Source: Propionibacteriaceae bacterium
GTDB taxonomy: Bacteria > Actinomycetota > Actinomycetes > Propionibacteriales > Propionibacteriaceae
Assembly (NCBI GenBank): GCA_031266665.1
Contig: JAISAO010000035.1
Span: 23,650 to 87,649, forward strand
Direction of reading: 5' to 3'
DNA: 64,000 nucleotides
The notes under the pieces are model-generated. The model made no database searches. It was not told the origin of the DNA and saw only the letters and a program-made list of their open reading frames with translations. This document shows, one piece after another, positions 8,596 to 17,775 of this stretch (within the stretch, counting starts at the first letter, position 1; every line of letters starts with the position of its first letter). The position numbers and the translations under genes are program-made.

Positions 8596-9444
8596 TCATC
8601 GGAGCGCCTCCGCCCGTTCGACCAGGTTGACCAGCAGCATGGCCCGGGTCATCGGGCCGACCCCGCCCGGCGTCGGCGCCACCAGCCGGGCGACCGACCA
8701 GACATCGTCCGCCAGGTCGCCCACCAGCCCGGCGGGCGTCCGGGTCAGGCCGACATCGACCGCCACCGCCCCCGGCCTCAGCATCGCGCCGCTGATCAGT
8801 CCGGGGCGCCCGGCGGCGGCCACCACGATGTCGGCCCGGCGGGTGTGATCGGCCAGGTCGCGGGTGCCGGTGTGGCACAGGCTGACGGTGGCGTTCTCCG
8901 ACCGCCGCGTGGCCAATAGCCCCAGGGGCCGCCCCACCGTCGTCCCCCGGCCGACCACGCAGACCTCGGCCCCGTCCCAGTCCACGCCGTGGCGGCGCAA
9001 CAACTCGACGATGCCTAGCGGGGTGCAGGGCAGCGGCCCCGGCGCCCCCAGCACCAGCCGGCCCAGGTTGACCGGATGGAGACCGTCGGCGTCCTTGGCC
9101 GGGTCGACCAATTCCAGCGCCCGGTTGTCGTCCAGGTGGGGCGGCAGGGGCAGTTGGACGATGAAGCCGGTGCAAGCCGGGTCGGCGTTGAGCCCGGCGA
9201 CGGCGGCGGCCACCCGCTCCCAGGGCGAGTCGCCCGGCAGCTCGACTTGGATCGACTCGATCCCGACCTCGGCGCAGTCGCGGTGCTTGCCGGCCACATA
9301 GGCCCGGCTGCCCGGATCGTCGCCCACCAGCACGGTCCCCAGCCCGGGGACGACACCGCGCCGCCGCAGGGCCGCCACCTTGACCGCCAGTTCGGCCTTG
9401 ATCCGGGCCGCCGTCGCCCGGCCGTCGATCCTGTCCGCCGTCAT
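8596..9444 (-). CDS. folD: Bifunctional methylenetetrahydrofolate dehydrogenase/cyclohydrolase
   Basis: Converts 5,10-methylene-THF to 10-formyl-THF with NADP in two steps, feeding purine and formyl-Met synthesis. The 282-residue protein shows the catalytic Lys block [37 protein letters not shown]-like [21 protein letters not shown], the NADP motif [15 protein letters not shown] and the C-terminal [15 protein letters not shown]. The start is the internal ATG preceded by GGAGGG rather than the longer open frame. DUF3017 follows in the same direction. Assignment is firm. Confidence 0.95.
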   Translation of the reverse strand: MTADRIDGRATAARIKAELAVKVAALRRRGVVPGLGTVLVGDDPGSRAYVAGKHRDCAEVGIESIQVELPGDSPWERVAAAVAGLNADPACTGFIVQLPLPPHLDDNRALELVDPAKDADGLHPVNLGRLVLGAPGPLPCTPLGIVELLRRHGVDWDGAEVCVVGRGTTVGRPLGLLATRRSENATVSLCHTGTRDLADHTRRADIVVAAAGRPGLISGAMLRPGAVAVDVGLTRTPAGLVGDLADDVWSVARLVAPTPGGVGPMTRAMLLVNLVERAEALR

Positions 9445-9651
9445 AGACCCTCCTTCGCGCGGATCAACCTTAACCCGTCGGACGCGGCCGGCCACGAAAC
9501 CCGAGACCACGGCGCCCCCTTGGCAGCCCGAGTCTGAAAAGAGATGGCAACCCGCCGGTGAACGAGTTCAACTGACCGGAACCTGTGATTAGGCTTTGAG
9601 CCGCCCCGGACAAGGGGTTATCCAGACTATTATGGGGAGAACGAGGAATCC

Positions 9652-9846
9652 ATGAAACAACCCATGAGACCTAGTCGTGTTGTGGAGATCATCTTCTCGT
9701 TCCTCGCTCTGGGGGCCATCATCGCTTTGGTGGCGCTGTTAGTCTCAGGTCGGGGTGGTCCCCCTCTCACCACCGCCCTGATCGGCATCGCGGGAGTCTC
9801 CATGATGGTCATGGCGATGGCCCAACTCGTGCGTAAGAACTTATAG
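9652..9846 (+). CDS. Small two-helix membrane protein
   Basis: A 64-residue protein with a positively charged start (KQPMRPSR), a first transmembrane helix at about residues 11-32, a Gly/Pro turn and a second helix at about 40-58. No family recognised. A ribosome site GAGG and a -10-like TATTAT (9628-9633) precede it, which supports real expression. The last third of the gene and its downstream flank have been tandemly duplicated, leaving a partial, out-of-frame copy directly behind. It could be a small stress or regulatory membrane peptide; function unknown. Confidence 0.5.
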   Translation: MKQPMRPSRVVEIIFSFLALGAIIALVALLVSGRGGPPLTTALIGIAGVSMMVMAMAQLVRKNL

Positions 9847-9986
9847 CACCAACTTTAACCGGCCTGGCGCCCGAGCCCACCGTTTTGATCGCTATCGCGG
9901 GAGTCTCCATGCTGGTCGTAGTCGATTCCCAACTCTTCCGCCAAGACAAGTGACACCATCCCTGACCGGTCTGGCGCTTGAGCCCA
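9766..9986 (+). repeat. 107-base imperfect tandem duplication
   Basis: Two diverged copies lie exactly 107 bases apart. The block ATCGCGGGAGTCTCCATG occurs at 9787-9804 and 9894-9911, and the flank ACCGGYCTGGCGCYYGAGCCCA occurs at 9858-9879 and 9965-9986. The first copy is the end of the small membrane gene; since 107 is not a multiple of three, the second copy is out of frame, but it still reads as a short peptide ending in TGA at 9951-9953. A coding remnant rather than a gene. Confidence 0.75.
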
Positions 9987-9996
9987 GATCTCGGTC

Positions 9997-12537
9997 TCAG
10001 GCCACCCGCTGGACGGCGCCGCAGCGTTCGGCCGCCACCTGGACGGCGGCGTCGCGGGCCTGAGCGGCCTCGTCCTCGGTCAGGGTGCGGTCCGGGGCGC
10101 GGAAACGCAGGGCGAAGGCCAGGGACTTCTGGCCCGGCGGGACCGGCGGGCCGCTGTAAACGTCAAACAGGGCCAACGACTCCAACAGGTCGCCGCCGCC
10201 CTGGCGCAGGGCTTGGACGACCTCCCCCTGGGGGACGGCGGCGTCCACCATCAGGGCGACGTCCTGTTTGACCACCGGGAAGCTGGACAGGCCGGGCAAT
10301 TGGCCGGGGCCGGGGAGGGCGGCGATCAGGGCATCCAGGTCGAGTTCGGCCGCCGCCGCCCCCTCGGGCAGGCCGAAGGCCGACACCACCGTGGGATGGA
10401 GCTCGCCGGCCCAGCCGACGACGCTCTCCCCCGCCAACAGGCGGGCGCAGCGGCCGGGGTGCCAGGGCGGGCGTTGGTCGGCCCGCCGGGCCAGTTCCAG
10501 CCCGACCGTCCGGGCGGCCAACTGGGCGAAGCCGACCGCCTGGGTCCAGCCGGCCGCCAGCGCCGGGGAGGACCAGCCGGGACCGCTCCAGTCGCCCGTC
10601 ACGACACAGGCCAGGTGGCGCGGCTGGCGCGGCAGGGCGGCGTCGATGGCGGCCAACTGATCGGCCGAGGGTCGGCGGTCGACCGGCGGCACGGGGGCCG
10701 GGCCGGCCGGACCGAGGAAGACCGCGCCCTGCTCGTACAGGGCCAGGTCGTCCAGGCCGCGAGAGCGGTTGCGGGCGACGGCGGCGAAGAGGCCCGGCAG
10801 CAGCGTGGTGCGCAGATAAGGGGCGGTGTCGGCCAGCGGGTTGGCCAGCCCGACCAACCGGCGGCGGTCGTCGTCGGCCGCGATCAGCAACTGGTCCAGC
10901 GACTGGGCGGAGACGAAGGGGAAGGAGACGACCTCCACGAAACCGGCCGCCGGCAGGGCCCAGTTGAGCCGTTGGCGGGCCTGCTGGGCGGGCGTCCGGC
11001 CGCGACCGGCCCGCGCCCGGGGCAGCGCCGGCCGCACCTCGCCAAAACCGATCTTGCGGCCGACCTCCTCCACCAGGTCGTAGGGGTCGCGCAGGTCGGG
11101 CCGCCAGGTGGGCGGGCGGACCGTCAGCTCGTCCCCGGCGGCGGTGACGGCGCAGCCCGAGGCGGTCAGGATCGACTCCACCCGCCGCGGCGGCGTCGGA
11201 TGGCCCAACACCCTCCCGGGCAGGTCGCCGGCGATGGTCACCGGGGCCGGCTGGGGCACGCCCCCGGCCACGGTCTGCCGCCCGGACAGGCGCCCGCCGC
11301 CCAGCTGGACCAGCAGTTCGGCCACCCGGTGGGCGGCGGCGTAGGCCGCCCCGGGGTCGACCTGGCGCTCGAAACGGCGGGAGGCCTCGGAGGGCAGCTT
11401 GTGGGCCTTGGCCGTCCGGGCCACGGCCACCGGGTCGAAATAGGCCGCCTCGATCACGACCTTGACGGTGTCGGGGCCCAGCTCGGTGGTCTGGCCGCCC
11501 ATGACGCCGGCCAAGCCGATGGCCCCCGTGTCGTCGGCGATGACCAGGTCGAGCGGGTCGAGGCGGCGGGTCTGGCCGTCCAAGGTGGTCAGGCTCTCCC
11601 CGGGCCGGGCCTGGCGGACGACGATAGCCCCGGTCAAGCGGTCGCCGTCGTAGCCGTGGATGGGCTGGCCGATCTCCATCATGACGTAGTTGGTGACGTC
11701 GATGGCCAGGCCCAGCGGGCGCAGCCCGACCGCCTGCAGCCGCCGGGTCAGCCAGCCGGGGCTGGTCCGGGTCGGGTCCAGCCCCTCGACCGTCAGGGCC
11801 ACGAACAGGGGGCAGGCGGCGGTCTCCAACCGGACCGGCCAGCCGTCCGACCGCGGGGCCGGCGTGGTCCGGGCCGCCGGGTCGTGGAAGGCCACACCGT
11901 AGGCCTGGGCGGCCTCACGGGCCAGACCCCGCAGCGACAGGCAGTAGCCCAGGTCGGGGGTGACGGCGATGTCCAAGACCTCGTCCGGGGTCCCCAGCAG
12001 GGGTCCGGCCGGCTGGCCCGGGACCAATGGCCGGCCGGCGTCGTCGGTCGGCGGCAGGACCAGGATGCCGCTGTGGTCGCCGCCCAGTCCGAGCTCGTCG
12101 GCGGCGCAGATCATGCCGTCGGACAGGTGGCCGTAGGTCTTGCGGGCGGCGATCTTGAAACCGCCGGCCAGCTCGGCCCCGGGCAGGGCCACCACCACCA
12201 GTTGGCCCGGGGCGACGTTGGGCGCCCCGCAGACGATCCCCCGCCCGAGCGGCGCCCCGTTCGTCTGGCCGAACTGGCCGGTCTGGACCGGGACCGTCGG
12301 GGGGTGGTCGGGGCCGACGTCGACCAGGCACCACTTGATGGTCTTGCCGTTGCGCTGCGGCTCGTCCACCGCGCTCAGCACCCGGCCGACCACCACCGGG
12401 CCGGCCAGCTCGGGGCCGGTCCGCTCGACCGTCTCGACCTCCAGCCCGGCTCGGACCAAGGCGTCGGCCAGTTGCCGACCGGTCAGGTCCTGGGGCAGGT
12501 CGGCGTACTGGCGCAGCCAGCTCAACGGCGCCCTCAT
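9997..12537 (-). CDS. pheT: Phenylalanyl-tRNA synthetase beta subunit
   Basis: The 846-residue beta chain of the tetrameric enzyme that charges tRNA-Phe. Domains in order: B1, then an OB-fold tRNA-binding domain at about 40-155, the B3/B4 editing domain that removes Tyr-tRNA-Phe (about 215-380), the B5 helix-turn region, the catalytic-like core and a C-terminal ferredoxin-like anticodon-binding domain from about 750 (FPVVKQDVALMVDAAVP). Its ATG overlaps the pheS stop by four bases. It is the last gene of a leftward run from infC; in many actinobacteria argC would follow, but here only a small membrane gene on the other strand does. Confidence 0.95.
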   Translation of the reverse strand: MRAPLSWLRQYADLPQDLTGRQLADALVRAGLEVETVERTGPELAGPVVVGRVLSAVDEPQRNGKTIKWCLVDVGPDHPPTVPVQTGQFGQTNGAPLGRGIVCGAPNVAPGQLVVVALPGAELAGGFKIAARKTYGHLSDGMICAADELGLGGDHSGILVLPPTDDAGRPLVPGQPAGPLLGTPDEVLDIAVTPDLGYCLSLRGLAREAAQAYGVAFHDPAARTTPAPRSDGWPVRLETAACPLFVALTVEGLDPTRTSPGWLTRRLQAVGLRPLGLAIDVTNYVMMEIGQPIHGYDGDRLTGAIVVRQARPGESLTTLDGQTRRLDPLDLVIADDTGAIGLAGVMGGQTTELGPDTVKVVIEAAYFDPVAVARTAKAHKLPSEASRRFERQVDPGAAYAAAHRVAELLVQLGGGRLSGRQTVAGGVPQPAPVTIAGDLPGRVLGHPTPPRRVESILTASGCAVTAAGDELTVRPPTWRPDLRDPYDLVEEVGRKIGFGEVRPALPRARAGRGRTPAQQARQRLNWALPAAGFVEVVSFPFVSAQSLDQLLIAADDDRRRLVGLANPLADTAPYLRTTLLPGLFAAVARNRSRGLDDLALYEQGAVFLGPAGPAPVPPVDRRPSADQLAAIDAALPRQPRHLACVVTGDWSGPGWSSPALAAGWTQAVGFAQLAARTVGLELARRADQRPPWHPGRCARLLAGESVVGWAGELHPTVVSAFGLPEGAAAAELDLDALIAALPGPGQLPGLSSFPVVKQDVALMVDAAVPQGEVVQALRQGGGDLLESLALFDVYSGPPVPPGQKSLAFALRFRAPDRTLTEDEAAQARDAAVQVAAERCGAVQRVA

Positions 12538-13625
12538 CGCGCCCCTCCGATCAAGGCCCGGCTGAATCTGACGTCGCCCTCGACCATGTCGCGCATGTCG
12601 GCGGCGGCGTTGCGGAACATCAGAGTCCGCTCCACCCCCATGCCGAAGGCGAAACCGGAGTACTCGTCCGGGTCGACGCCGCAGGCCTTAAGGACGCGGG
12701 GGTTGACCACGCCGCAGCCGCCCCATTCGATCCAGCCCTCCGAGGCGCAGGTCCGGCAGGGCCGGTCGGGCTGGCCGACGGAGTCGCCGTGGCAGACGAA
12801 ACACTCCAGGTCGACCTCGGCCGACGGCTCGGTGAAGGGGAAGTAGCTGGGGCGCAGCCGGGTGACGACCGGGCCGAACATGGTCTGGGCCAGGTGGTCG
12901 AGGGTGCCTTTGAGGTGTCCCAGGGTGATCCCCCGGTCCACCGCCAGGCCTTCGATCTGGTGGAAGACGGGGACGTGGGTGGCGTCGAACTCGTCCGCCC
13001 GGTAGGTCGTGCCGGGGCAGACGACGTAGACCGGCAGCGGCCGGGTCAGCAGTGAGCGGATCTGGACCGGCGAGGTGTGGGTGCGCAACACCAGATGGTT
13101 CTTAGGCGGGGCCACGAACAAGGTGTCGGAGGTGGCCCGGGCCGGATGATGGGGGCCGAGGTTGAGAGCGTCGAAGTTCATCCACTCGGCCTCGACCTCG
13201 GGACCCTCGGCGATCTCCCAGCCCATGGCCACAAAGACGTCGCCCAACTGGTCCATCAGGGCCGTCACCGGATGGGGGGCGCCGACCGGGGCCAGTGACA
13301 CCGGCAAGGTGACATCGACCCGCTCGGCCGCCAGCCGCTGGGCCAGCTCCGCCGCCGCCAGCACTTGGTCACGTTCGGACCAGGCCCGTTCGACGGCCGC
13401 CCGGGCGGCCCCCAGCCGGGCGCCGACGGCGGCCCGAAGCTCGGGCGGGACCTGGCGCATGGCTCGGTTGGCCAGGCTCAGCGGCGCCTGGTCGCCGGCG
13501 TGGTCGGACTTGGCCCCGCGCAGCTCAGCGGTCGTGGCGGCGGCCTGGAAAGCCGCCTCGGCCTGGGCCACCAGTCGGTCGACGGCGGCGGCGTCGAGAG
13601 CCGGCGGCGGTTGTGGGGCGGGCAC
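12534..13625 (-). CDS. pheS: Phenylalanyl-tRNA synthetase alpha subunit
   Basis: The 363-residue catalytic subunit. After an N-terminal coiled coil come class II motifs: FDALNLGPHHPAR, HTSPVQIRSL, GLAVDRGITLGHLKG, FPFTEPSAEVDLE, GWIEWGGCGVVNP and motif 3 GFAFGMGVERTLM. Between FTEPSAE and GWIEWGGCG is an insert with four cysteines (275, 278, 290, 293) spaced like a zinc knuckle; it is absent from the mycobacterial sequence I know. The start is GTG, five bases after GGAG (AGAAGGAG), since no ATG fits. It is coupled to pheT by ATGA. Assignment is firm. Confidence 0.95.
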   Translation of the reverse strand: MPAPQPPPALDAAAVDRLVAQAEAAFQAAATTAELRGAKSDHAGDQAPLSLANRAMRQVPPELRAAVGARLGAARAAVERAWSERDQVLAAAELAQRLAAERVDVTLPVSLAPVGAPHPVTALMDQLGDVFVAMGWEIAEGPEVEAEWMNFDALNLGPHHPARATSDTLFVAPPKNHLVLRTHTSPVQIRSLLTRPLPVYVVCPGTTYRADEFDATHVPVFHQIEGLAVDRGITLGHLKGTLDHLAQTMFGPVVTRLRPSYFPFTEPSAEVDLECFVCHGDSVGQPDRPCRTCASEGWIEWGGCGVVNPRVLKACGVDPDEYSGFAFGMGVERTLMFRNAAADMRDMVEGDVRFSRALIGGAR

Positions 13626-13655
13626 AATGTCTCCTTCTGCGAGTCGGACCGGGGG

Positions 13656-14729
13656 CTAGTCTAAGCCGCCGCACCCGGACAGCCCTGGTGGCCGTGATCC
13701 GGCGGCGTCCGCGCCCGGCTCAAGGGCAACATCGGGGCCACGGCGTTGGGCGGCGGCGCTGGTGTACAGGCAGATGGCGGCGGCGCAGGCCAGGTTGAGG
13801 GATTCCGCCCGGCCCCACAGCGGGATGCGCACCACCTGGTCGGCCAGCTCTTGGTCGGCGGCCGGCAGGCCCCAGGCCTCGTTGCCCAACAGCCAGGCCA
13901 CCGGACGGCTCAGACCGCCGCCACGGTCTAGCTCGTCCAGGGCTGTCGGGCCGTGGCCGTCGGCCGCCAACAGGGTCAGCCCGGCGGCCCGCAGCCGGGC
14001 CGCCGTCCGTGACAGGTCGGCGCCGACGTGGATCGGCAGGTGGAAGAGGGAGCCGGCCGAGGCCCGGACCGTCTTGGGGTTGGTGACGTCGACCGAGGCG
14101 GCCGTCACCACCACGGCGTCGGCCCCGGCGGCGTCGGCGCAACGGATGATGGCGCCGAGGTTGCCGGGGTCGCGCACCCGGGCGCAGACCACCACCAGGC
14201 GGGGGCCGCCCCCGGCGGCTGAGATGCCGCCGACGGGCGAGACTGGCGGGTCGCCCCCGTTGGACGAGACGCCCCCTGCGGGCGGGGCGAGCGGGTCGTA
14301 GGCAACCGGTGGGCCGCCTTGGGGACCGGCGGCCGGACCGAGCCCGGCGACTGGGACGGACGGATTGACGTCGGGGGACGGTTCGCCGGTCCGCGGGACG
14401 AGGGATGACAGGTCGGTCAGGGGCGCCCAGCGGCAGACGGCCAGCAGGCCGGAGGGCGTGGCGGTGTCGGCCAGTTGGGCCATGACCGCCGGGTCGACCT
14501 CCCACCAGCCCCGGGCCACCAGCTCGGGGTCGCGGCCGGCGGCCTCCCGGGTGGCCAGCAGGGCCTCGACCCAGCCCCCGGCCAGGGCCTCGCGCACAGC
14601 CGGCGGCCCCTCGGCCAGCAGTCGTCCGCTGACGGCCCGCTGTTTGGCCTGGCGCAAGCCACGAGCCGACCGGATGAGTCCCGCCGAGGCGGGTCCGGTC
14701 GGCTCCGGGTCCGGGCGCGGCCGTGTCAT
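13656..14729 (-). CDS. SpoU/TrmH-family RNA 2'-O-methyltransferase
   Basis: Transfers a methyl group from SAM to a ribose 2'-OH of rRNA or tRNA. The N-terminal part (about 20-110) is the L7Ae-like substrate-binding domain; a Pro/Gly/Ser-rich linker of about 60 residues (115-175) follows; the C-terminal trefoil-knot domain carries motif 1 RVRDPGNLGAIIRCADAAGA, motif 2 WLLGNEAWGL and motif 3 RIPLWGRAESLNLACAAAI. The linker is longer than usual. The ATG has no clear ribosome site. Its place between rplT and pheS is the classical location of this gene in actinobacteria. Target nucleotide unknown; RlmB or TsnR-like activity is possible. Confidence 0.88.
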   Translation of the reverse strand: MTRPRPDPEPTGPASAGLIRSARGLRQAKQRAVSGRLLAEGPPAVREALAGGWVEALLATREAAGRDPELVARGWWEVDPAVMAQLADTATPSGLLAVCRWAPLTDLSSLVPRTGEPSPDVNPSVPVAGLGPAAGPQGGPPVAYDPLAPPAGGVSSNGGDPPVSPVGGISAAGGGPRLVVVCARVRDPGNLGAIIRCADAAGADAVVVTAASVDVTNPKTVRASAGSLFHLPIHVGADLSRTAARLRAAGLTLLAADGHGPTALDELDRGGGLSRPVAWLLGNEAWGLPAADQELADQVVRIPLWGRAESLNLACAAAICLYTSAAAQRRGPDVALEPGADAAGSRPPGLSGCGGLD

Positions 14730-14760
14730 CAAAACTGGGACATCAGGCGAGACCGGGACA

Positions 14761-15120
14761 TCAGGCCGGTTGGGCCTCGCGCGCCAATTGGACCAGGCTG
14801 GCGAAGGCGGCCGGGTCGTTGACCGCCAGATCGGCCAGGATCTTGCGGTCGACCTCGACGCCGGCCAGTTTCAGGCCGTTGACGAAACGGTTATAGGTCA
14901 TACCCTGTTCCCGGGCGGCGGCGTTGATGCGCTGGATCCACAGCGACCGGAAATCACCCTTGCGGTTGCGGCGGTCGTTGTAGGCGTAGGCCATAGAGTG
15001 GAGCAGCTGCTCCTTGGCCTTGCGGTACAGGCGCGACCGCTGGCCCCGGTAGCCGGAGGCCAGCTCGAGGACCTCACGCCGCTTCTTGTGGGCGTTGACG
15101 GAACGCTTGACACGAGCCAT
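14761..15120 (-). CDS. rplT: 50S ribosomal protein L20
   Basis: A 119-residue primary rRNA-binding protein of the large subunit. The start [19 protein letters not shown], the basic extension and [18 protein letters not shown] are diagnostic. It forms the infC-rpmI-rplT operon, which in other bacteria is controlled by L20 or IF3. The twelve bases around its stop codon are repeated 18 bases further downstream, a small tandem duplication before the methyltransferase gene. Confidence 0.97.
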   Translation of the reverse strand: MARVKRSVNAHKKRREVLELASGYRGQRSRLYRKAKEQLLHSMAYAYNDRRNRKGDFRSLWIQRINAAAREQGMTYNRFVNGLKLAGVEVDRKILADLAVNDPAAFASLVQLAREAQPA

Positions 15121-15144
15121 GACAGTTCTCCTTCTAGTTGGGTC

Positions 15145-15339
15145 TCAGCGGCCGAGCAGACGCTTGGCCTTGCGGGCGTCGGCCGGCGCCAGGACGGCGT
15201 CAGTCGCCAGCCGGCGGGTGCGGCGGGACGATTTGTGCTCGTTGAGGTGGCGCTTGCCGGCCTGGCGGTGCACCAACTTCCCCGTGCCCGTGACCTTGAA
15301 CCGTTTCTTGGCCCCCGAATGGGTCTTCATCTTGGGCAT
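15145..15339 (-). CDS. rpmI: 50S ribosomal protein L35
   Basis: A 64-residue basic protein with the family start [20 protein letters not shown] and the block [21 protein letters not shown]. It lies between infC and rplT with short spacings (37 and 24 bases) and its own AAGGAG-like ribosome site, so it is co-transcribed with them. Confidence 0.97.
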   Translation of the reverse strand: MPKMKTHSGAKKRFKVTGTGKLVHRQAGKRHLNEHKSSRRTRRLATDAVLAPADARKAKRLLGR

Positions 15340-15376
15340 GGCTTCTGAGTTCTCCTTCTGGCGGTGTGGGCGAGCC

Positions 15377-16066
15377 CTAAAGCTCGATGTCGGAATCTAA
15401 GTTTTCGGGTCGGGCCGTCCGGCGGGGCTTTGGCCCCTCGGCCTGGGAGGCGGCCCGGGAATCGGCCTGGGCGCGCAGGTCGGCCTCGCGGTCGGCCGCC
15501 CGTTCGGCCGCCCGGCGTTGTTTGGCGGCCTCGACCTCGATCTTGGCCTCGGCCTTCTTGCGCGTCGGGGCCAGCACCATGATCATGTTGCGGCCGTCTT
15601 GGCGCGGGGCGGACTCGATCACCCCGTCGGCCAGCACATCCTCGGCCAGCCGCTGCAGCAGGCGCGCGCCCAGCTCTGGGCGGGACTGCTCGCGGCCGCG
15701 GAACATGATCGTCACTTTGACCTTGTCGCCGGCTTTGAGGAAACGCACGACGTGGCCCTTCTTGGTCTCATAGTCGTGGGCGTCGATCTTGGGCCGCAGC
15801 TTCATCTCTTTGATGACGGTGGAGGTCTGGTTGCGCCGGTTCTCGCGCGCCTTCTGGGCGTTGTCGTATTTCCACTTGCCGTAGTCCATCAGCTTGGCCA
15901 CGGGGGGGCGGCCGGCCGGGGCGATCTCGACCAGGTCGAGGCCGGCCTCGACCGCCCGGCGCAGGGCCTCGTCGATCGAGACGATGCCGACTTGTTCGCC
16001 GTCGGCGGCCACTAAGCGCACCTCGGGCACCCGGATGCGGTCGTTGATACGCGGTTCGATGCTGAT
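15377..16066 (-). CDS. infC: Translation initiation factor IF-3, probable AUC start
   Basis: Binds the 30S subunit and checks start codons. The conserved family N-terminus [16 protein letters not shown] is only in frame if translation begins upstream of the first GTG; in that stretch no ATG, GTG or TTG exists. An ATC at 16066-16064 lies four bases after a strong GAGGAGG and gives [10 protein letters not shown], matching the ends of other IF-3 proteins. IF-3 itself discriminates against such codons, so the gene is probably autoregulated as in E. coli, where AUU is used. The C-terminus has an extra charged tail (about residues 175-229) rich in Ala, Arg and Glu. Function firm; start inferred. 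Confidence 0.93.
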   Translation of the reverse strand: MSIEPRINDRIRVPEVRLVAADGEQVGIVSIDEALRRAVEAGLDLVEIAPAGRPPVAKLMDYGKWKYDNAQKARENRRNQTSTVIKEMKLRPKIDAHDYETKKGHVVRFLKAGDKVKVTIMFRGREQSRPELGARLLQRLAEDVLADGVIESAPRQDGRNMIMVLAPTRKKAEAKIEVEAAKQRRAAERAADREADLRAQADSRAASQAEGPKPRRTARPENLDSDIEL

Positions 16067-16466
16067 ATTGCCTCCTCAGGTCAGCGGTCGGTCACAAACC
16101 GATCCGGCCGCCGCAGAGCAAGCCAGCCGACAGACCACGGCCCAGAAGGGCCGGGCGGCGGGACCTGGCCGGCTGCACCGGCCGAGGTGGGAGCGACTCC
16201 ACTTGATCAGGGGCGACTCGGACGAGTCTGCCGTCGGCTCACTTTACCCGGCGGCGGCGGCCGGACGAAATCGCCTCCCAGGGCCGCAGCCCAATCCCCC
16301 CGATCTCACCGGCCCAGCCCGCCATCATTTCCCCGGCTCCGACCGCCTAACGGCCTCACCCCACCGGGGCGGCCGGCCGATGGCGCGTCCGCTCGCCCCC
16401 GGAAGCCGGGCGGCATCGCGGGGGCGGACTATCCCGCCGTCAGCACGTCCGCTCGCCCCGGCCGGC
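16067..16466. other. Long leader/intergenic region upstream of infC
   Basis: Four hundred bases without a supported gene separate infC from hisG, both leftward. It must hold the infC promoter and leader and the end of the hisG transcript. A 15-base near-repeat (CGTCCGCTCGCCCC at about 16386 and 16446) is visible. I see no L20-type pseudoknot that I can defend. Confidence 0.4.
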
Positions 16467-17342
16467 CTACAAGCGGCAGGCCGACACGTCGGTCACCAGG
16501 ATGGCCCTGGCGCCGGCCTGCCACAGGCGGTCCATCAGCGCCTGGTGGCCTCGGCGCGGGACCAGGGTGCGGACGGCCACCCAGCCCGGCTTGGCCAGGG
16601 AGGAGACGGTCGGCCCCTCCAGGCCGGGGGCCAGGGCGACGGCCGCCTCCAAGTCGGACTGGGCGATGTCGTAGTCGAACAAGACGTAGTCCCGGGCCAC
16701 GATCACCCCGCGCAGACGGCGCGACAATTGCTCCAGCCCGGCCGGCTGGTCCGCCCCGTTAACCCCGGCGCGGCGGACCAGGACGGCCTCGGACTCCAAG
16801 ATGACATCGCCGAAGACCCGCAGTCCGGCCTTGCGCAAGGTCGAGCCGGTCTCGACGACGTCGGCGATGGCGTCGGCCACGCCCAGCCTGACGGCCGACT
16901 CGACCGCCCCGTCGAGGGTGATCAGCCGGGCCTCGATCCCCCGCTCGGCCAGCCAGCGGCGCAACAGCCCGGGGTAGCTGGTGGCCAGGCGGCGGCCGTT
17001 CAACCGGGACACCTCCGGCCCCCAGTCGGCGTCGGCCGGGGCGGCGAAACGGAACTTGGAGCGGCCGAAGCCCAGCCCCATGACCTCGCTGGCCTGGGCC
17101 CCGGAGTCGAGCAGCATGTCCCGGCCGGTCAGGCCCAGGTCGAGTGTGCCCTCGCCCACGTAGACGGCGATGTCGCGCGGGCGCAGGTAGTAGAACTCGA
17201 CCGCGTTGGCCTCGTCCACCAGCACCAGGTCCTTCTGGTCCCAGCGCTGGCGATAGCCGGACTCGAGCAACATCTTGGCCGAACCCTCGGCCAGCGCTCC
17301 CTTGTTGGGCAGGGCGACGGTCAACAAACCTTGGCTATTCAC
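16467..17342 (-). CDS. hisG: ATP phosphoribosyltransferase, long form
   Basis: First enzyme of histidine synthesis: joins ATP and PRPP to phosphoribosyl-ATP. The 291-residue length and a C-terminal regulatory domain (GPTVSSLAKPGWVAVRTLVP) mark the long, histidine-inhibited HisG. Motifs: ALPNKGALAEGSAKMLLESG at the N-terminus, GLTGRDMLLDSG and DAIADVVETGSTLRKAGLRV, the PRPP loop. The start is GTG of VNSQGLLTVALPNKG; the upstream extension to an earlier start is not family-like. hisE, normally adjacent in actinobacteria, is 1.2 kb away beyond a gene on the opposite strand. Confidence 0.95.
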   Translation of the reverse strand: MNSQGLLTVALPNKGALAEGSAKMLLESGYRQRWDQKDLVLVDEANAVEFYYLRPRDIAVYVGEGTLDLGLTGRDMLLDSGAQASEVMGLGFGRSKFRFAAPADADWGPEVSRLNGRRLATSYPGLLRRWLAERGIEARLITLDGAVESAVRLGVADAIADVVETGSTLRKAGLRVFGDVILESEAVLVRRAGVNGADQPAGLEQLSRRLRGVIVARDYVLFDYDIAQSDLEAAVALAPGLEGPTVSSLAKPGWVAVRTLVPRRGHQALMDRLWQAGARAILVTDVSACRL

Positions 17343-17500
17343 AGCGCCCCACTCTAGTGGGCCGCCGCCAATGGACGGCCGTCCCAGGGAGGCCGCTGAC
17401 GCCCGGGCGCCCGACCGGAGGCTGACGACGCCGCTCCCAGATCCGCCGCCAGCCGACCATCGAACGACCACGACCTATCCCCGGACAGACCGTCATCTCG

Positions 17501-17659
17501 GACCGAGTCCGGGACGACGGTGGACAACATCATTGTTGGCGTCGTCATCCCAATCCGCCGCCGCCAGACCACCGACTACTCCCGGATTGGCCAAGATCCC
17601 GACCCGAGTCCGGGATGACGTGGGGATAACGTCATTGTTGGCATCGCCATCCCAAGACG
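17501..17659. repeat. Two-copy direct repeat in the hisG upstream gap
   Basis: Copies at about 17501-17557 and 17601-17659 share GAGTCCGGGAYGACG and RTCATTGTTGGCRTCGYCATCCCAA, about 100 bases apart. Each copy holds a GTCCGGGA..TCATCCC inverted motif that recurs near 41465-41490 and 61818-61838. The rest of this 430-base gap between hisG and DUF1345 shows no gene. It looks like a family of short intergenic palindromic repeats. Confidence 0.65.
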
Positions 17660-17775
17660 AACCAGCCTCGCCCCGCCCGGGCGCGCTGACGGCGCCGCTG
17701 GTCAATGATCAGGCCGATAATCGCTGGATCGGGCGGCGGTTCGAGACCCGCCCTCCCGGCCCCTATCCTCGTCCC

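Noticed and set aside
10213..12846. An 877-codon plus-strand frame across pheT
   Set aside because: Shadow of pheT; low-complexity composition and no start signals, with clear PheT domains on the other strand.
14737..14766. 18-base-period repeat at the end of rplT (GGGACATCAGGC twice)
   Set aside because: Real but very short; likely a slippage duplication without function, so noted only with rplT.
17720..17760. A tRNA-like GGTTCGAGACCCGCC motif
   Set aside because: No matching acceptor, D or anticodon arms can be built around it; it is a GC-rich intergenic hairpin.
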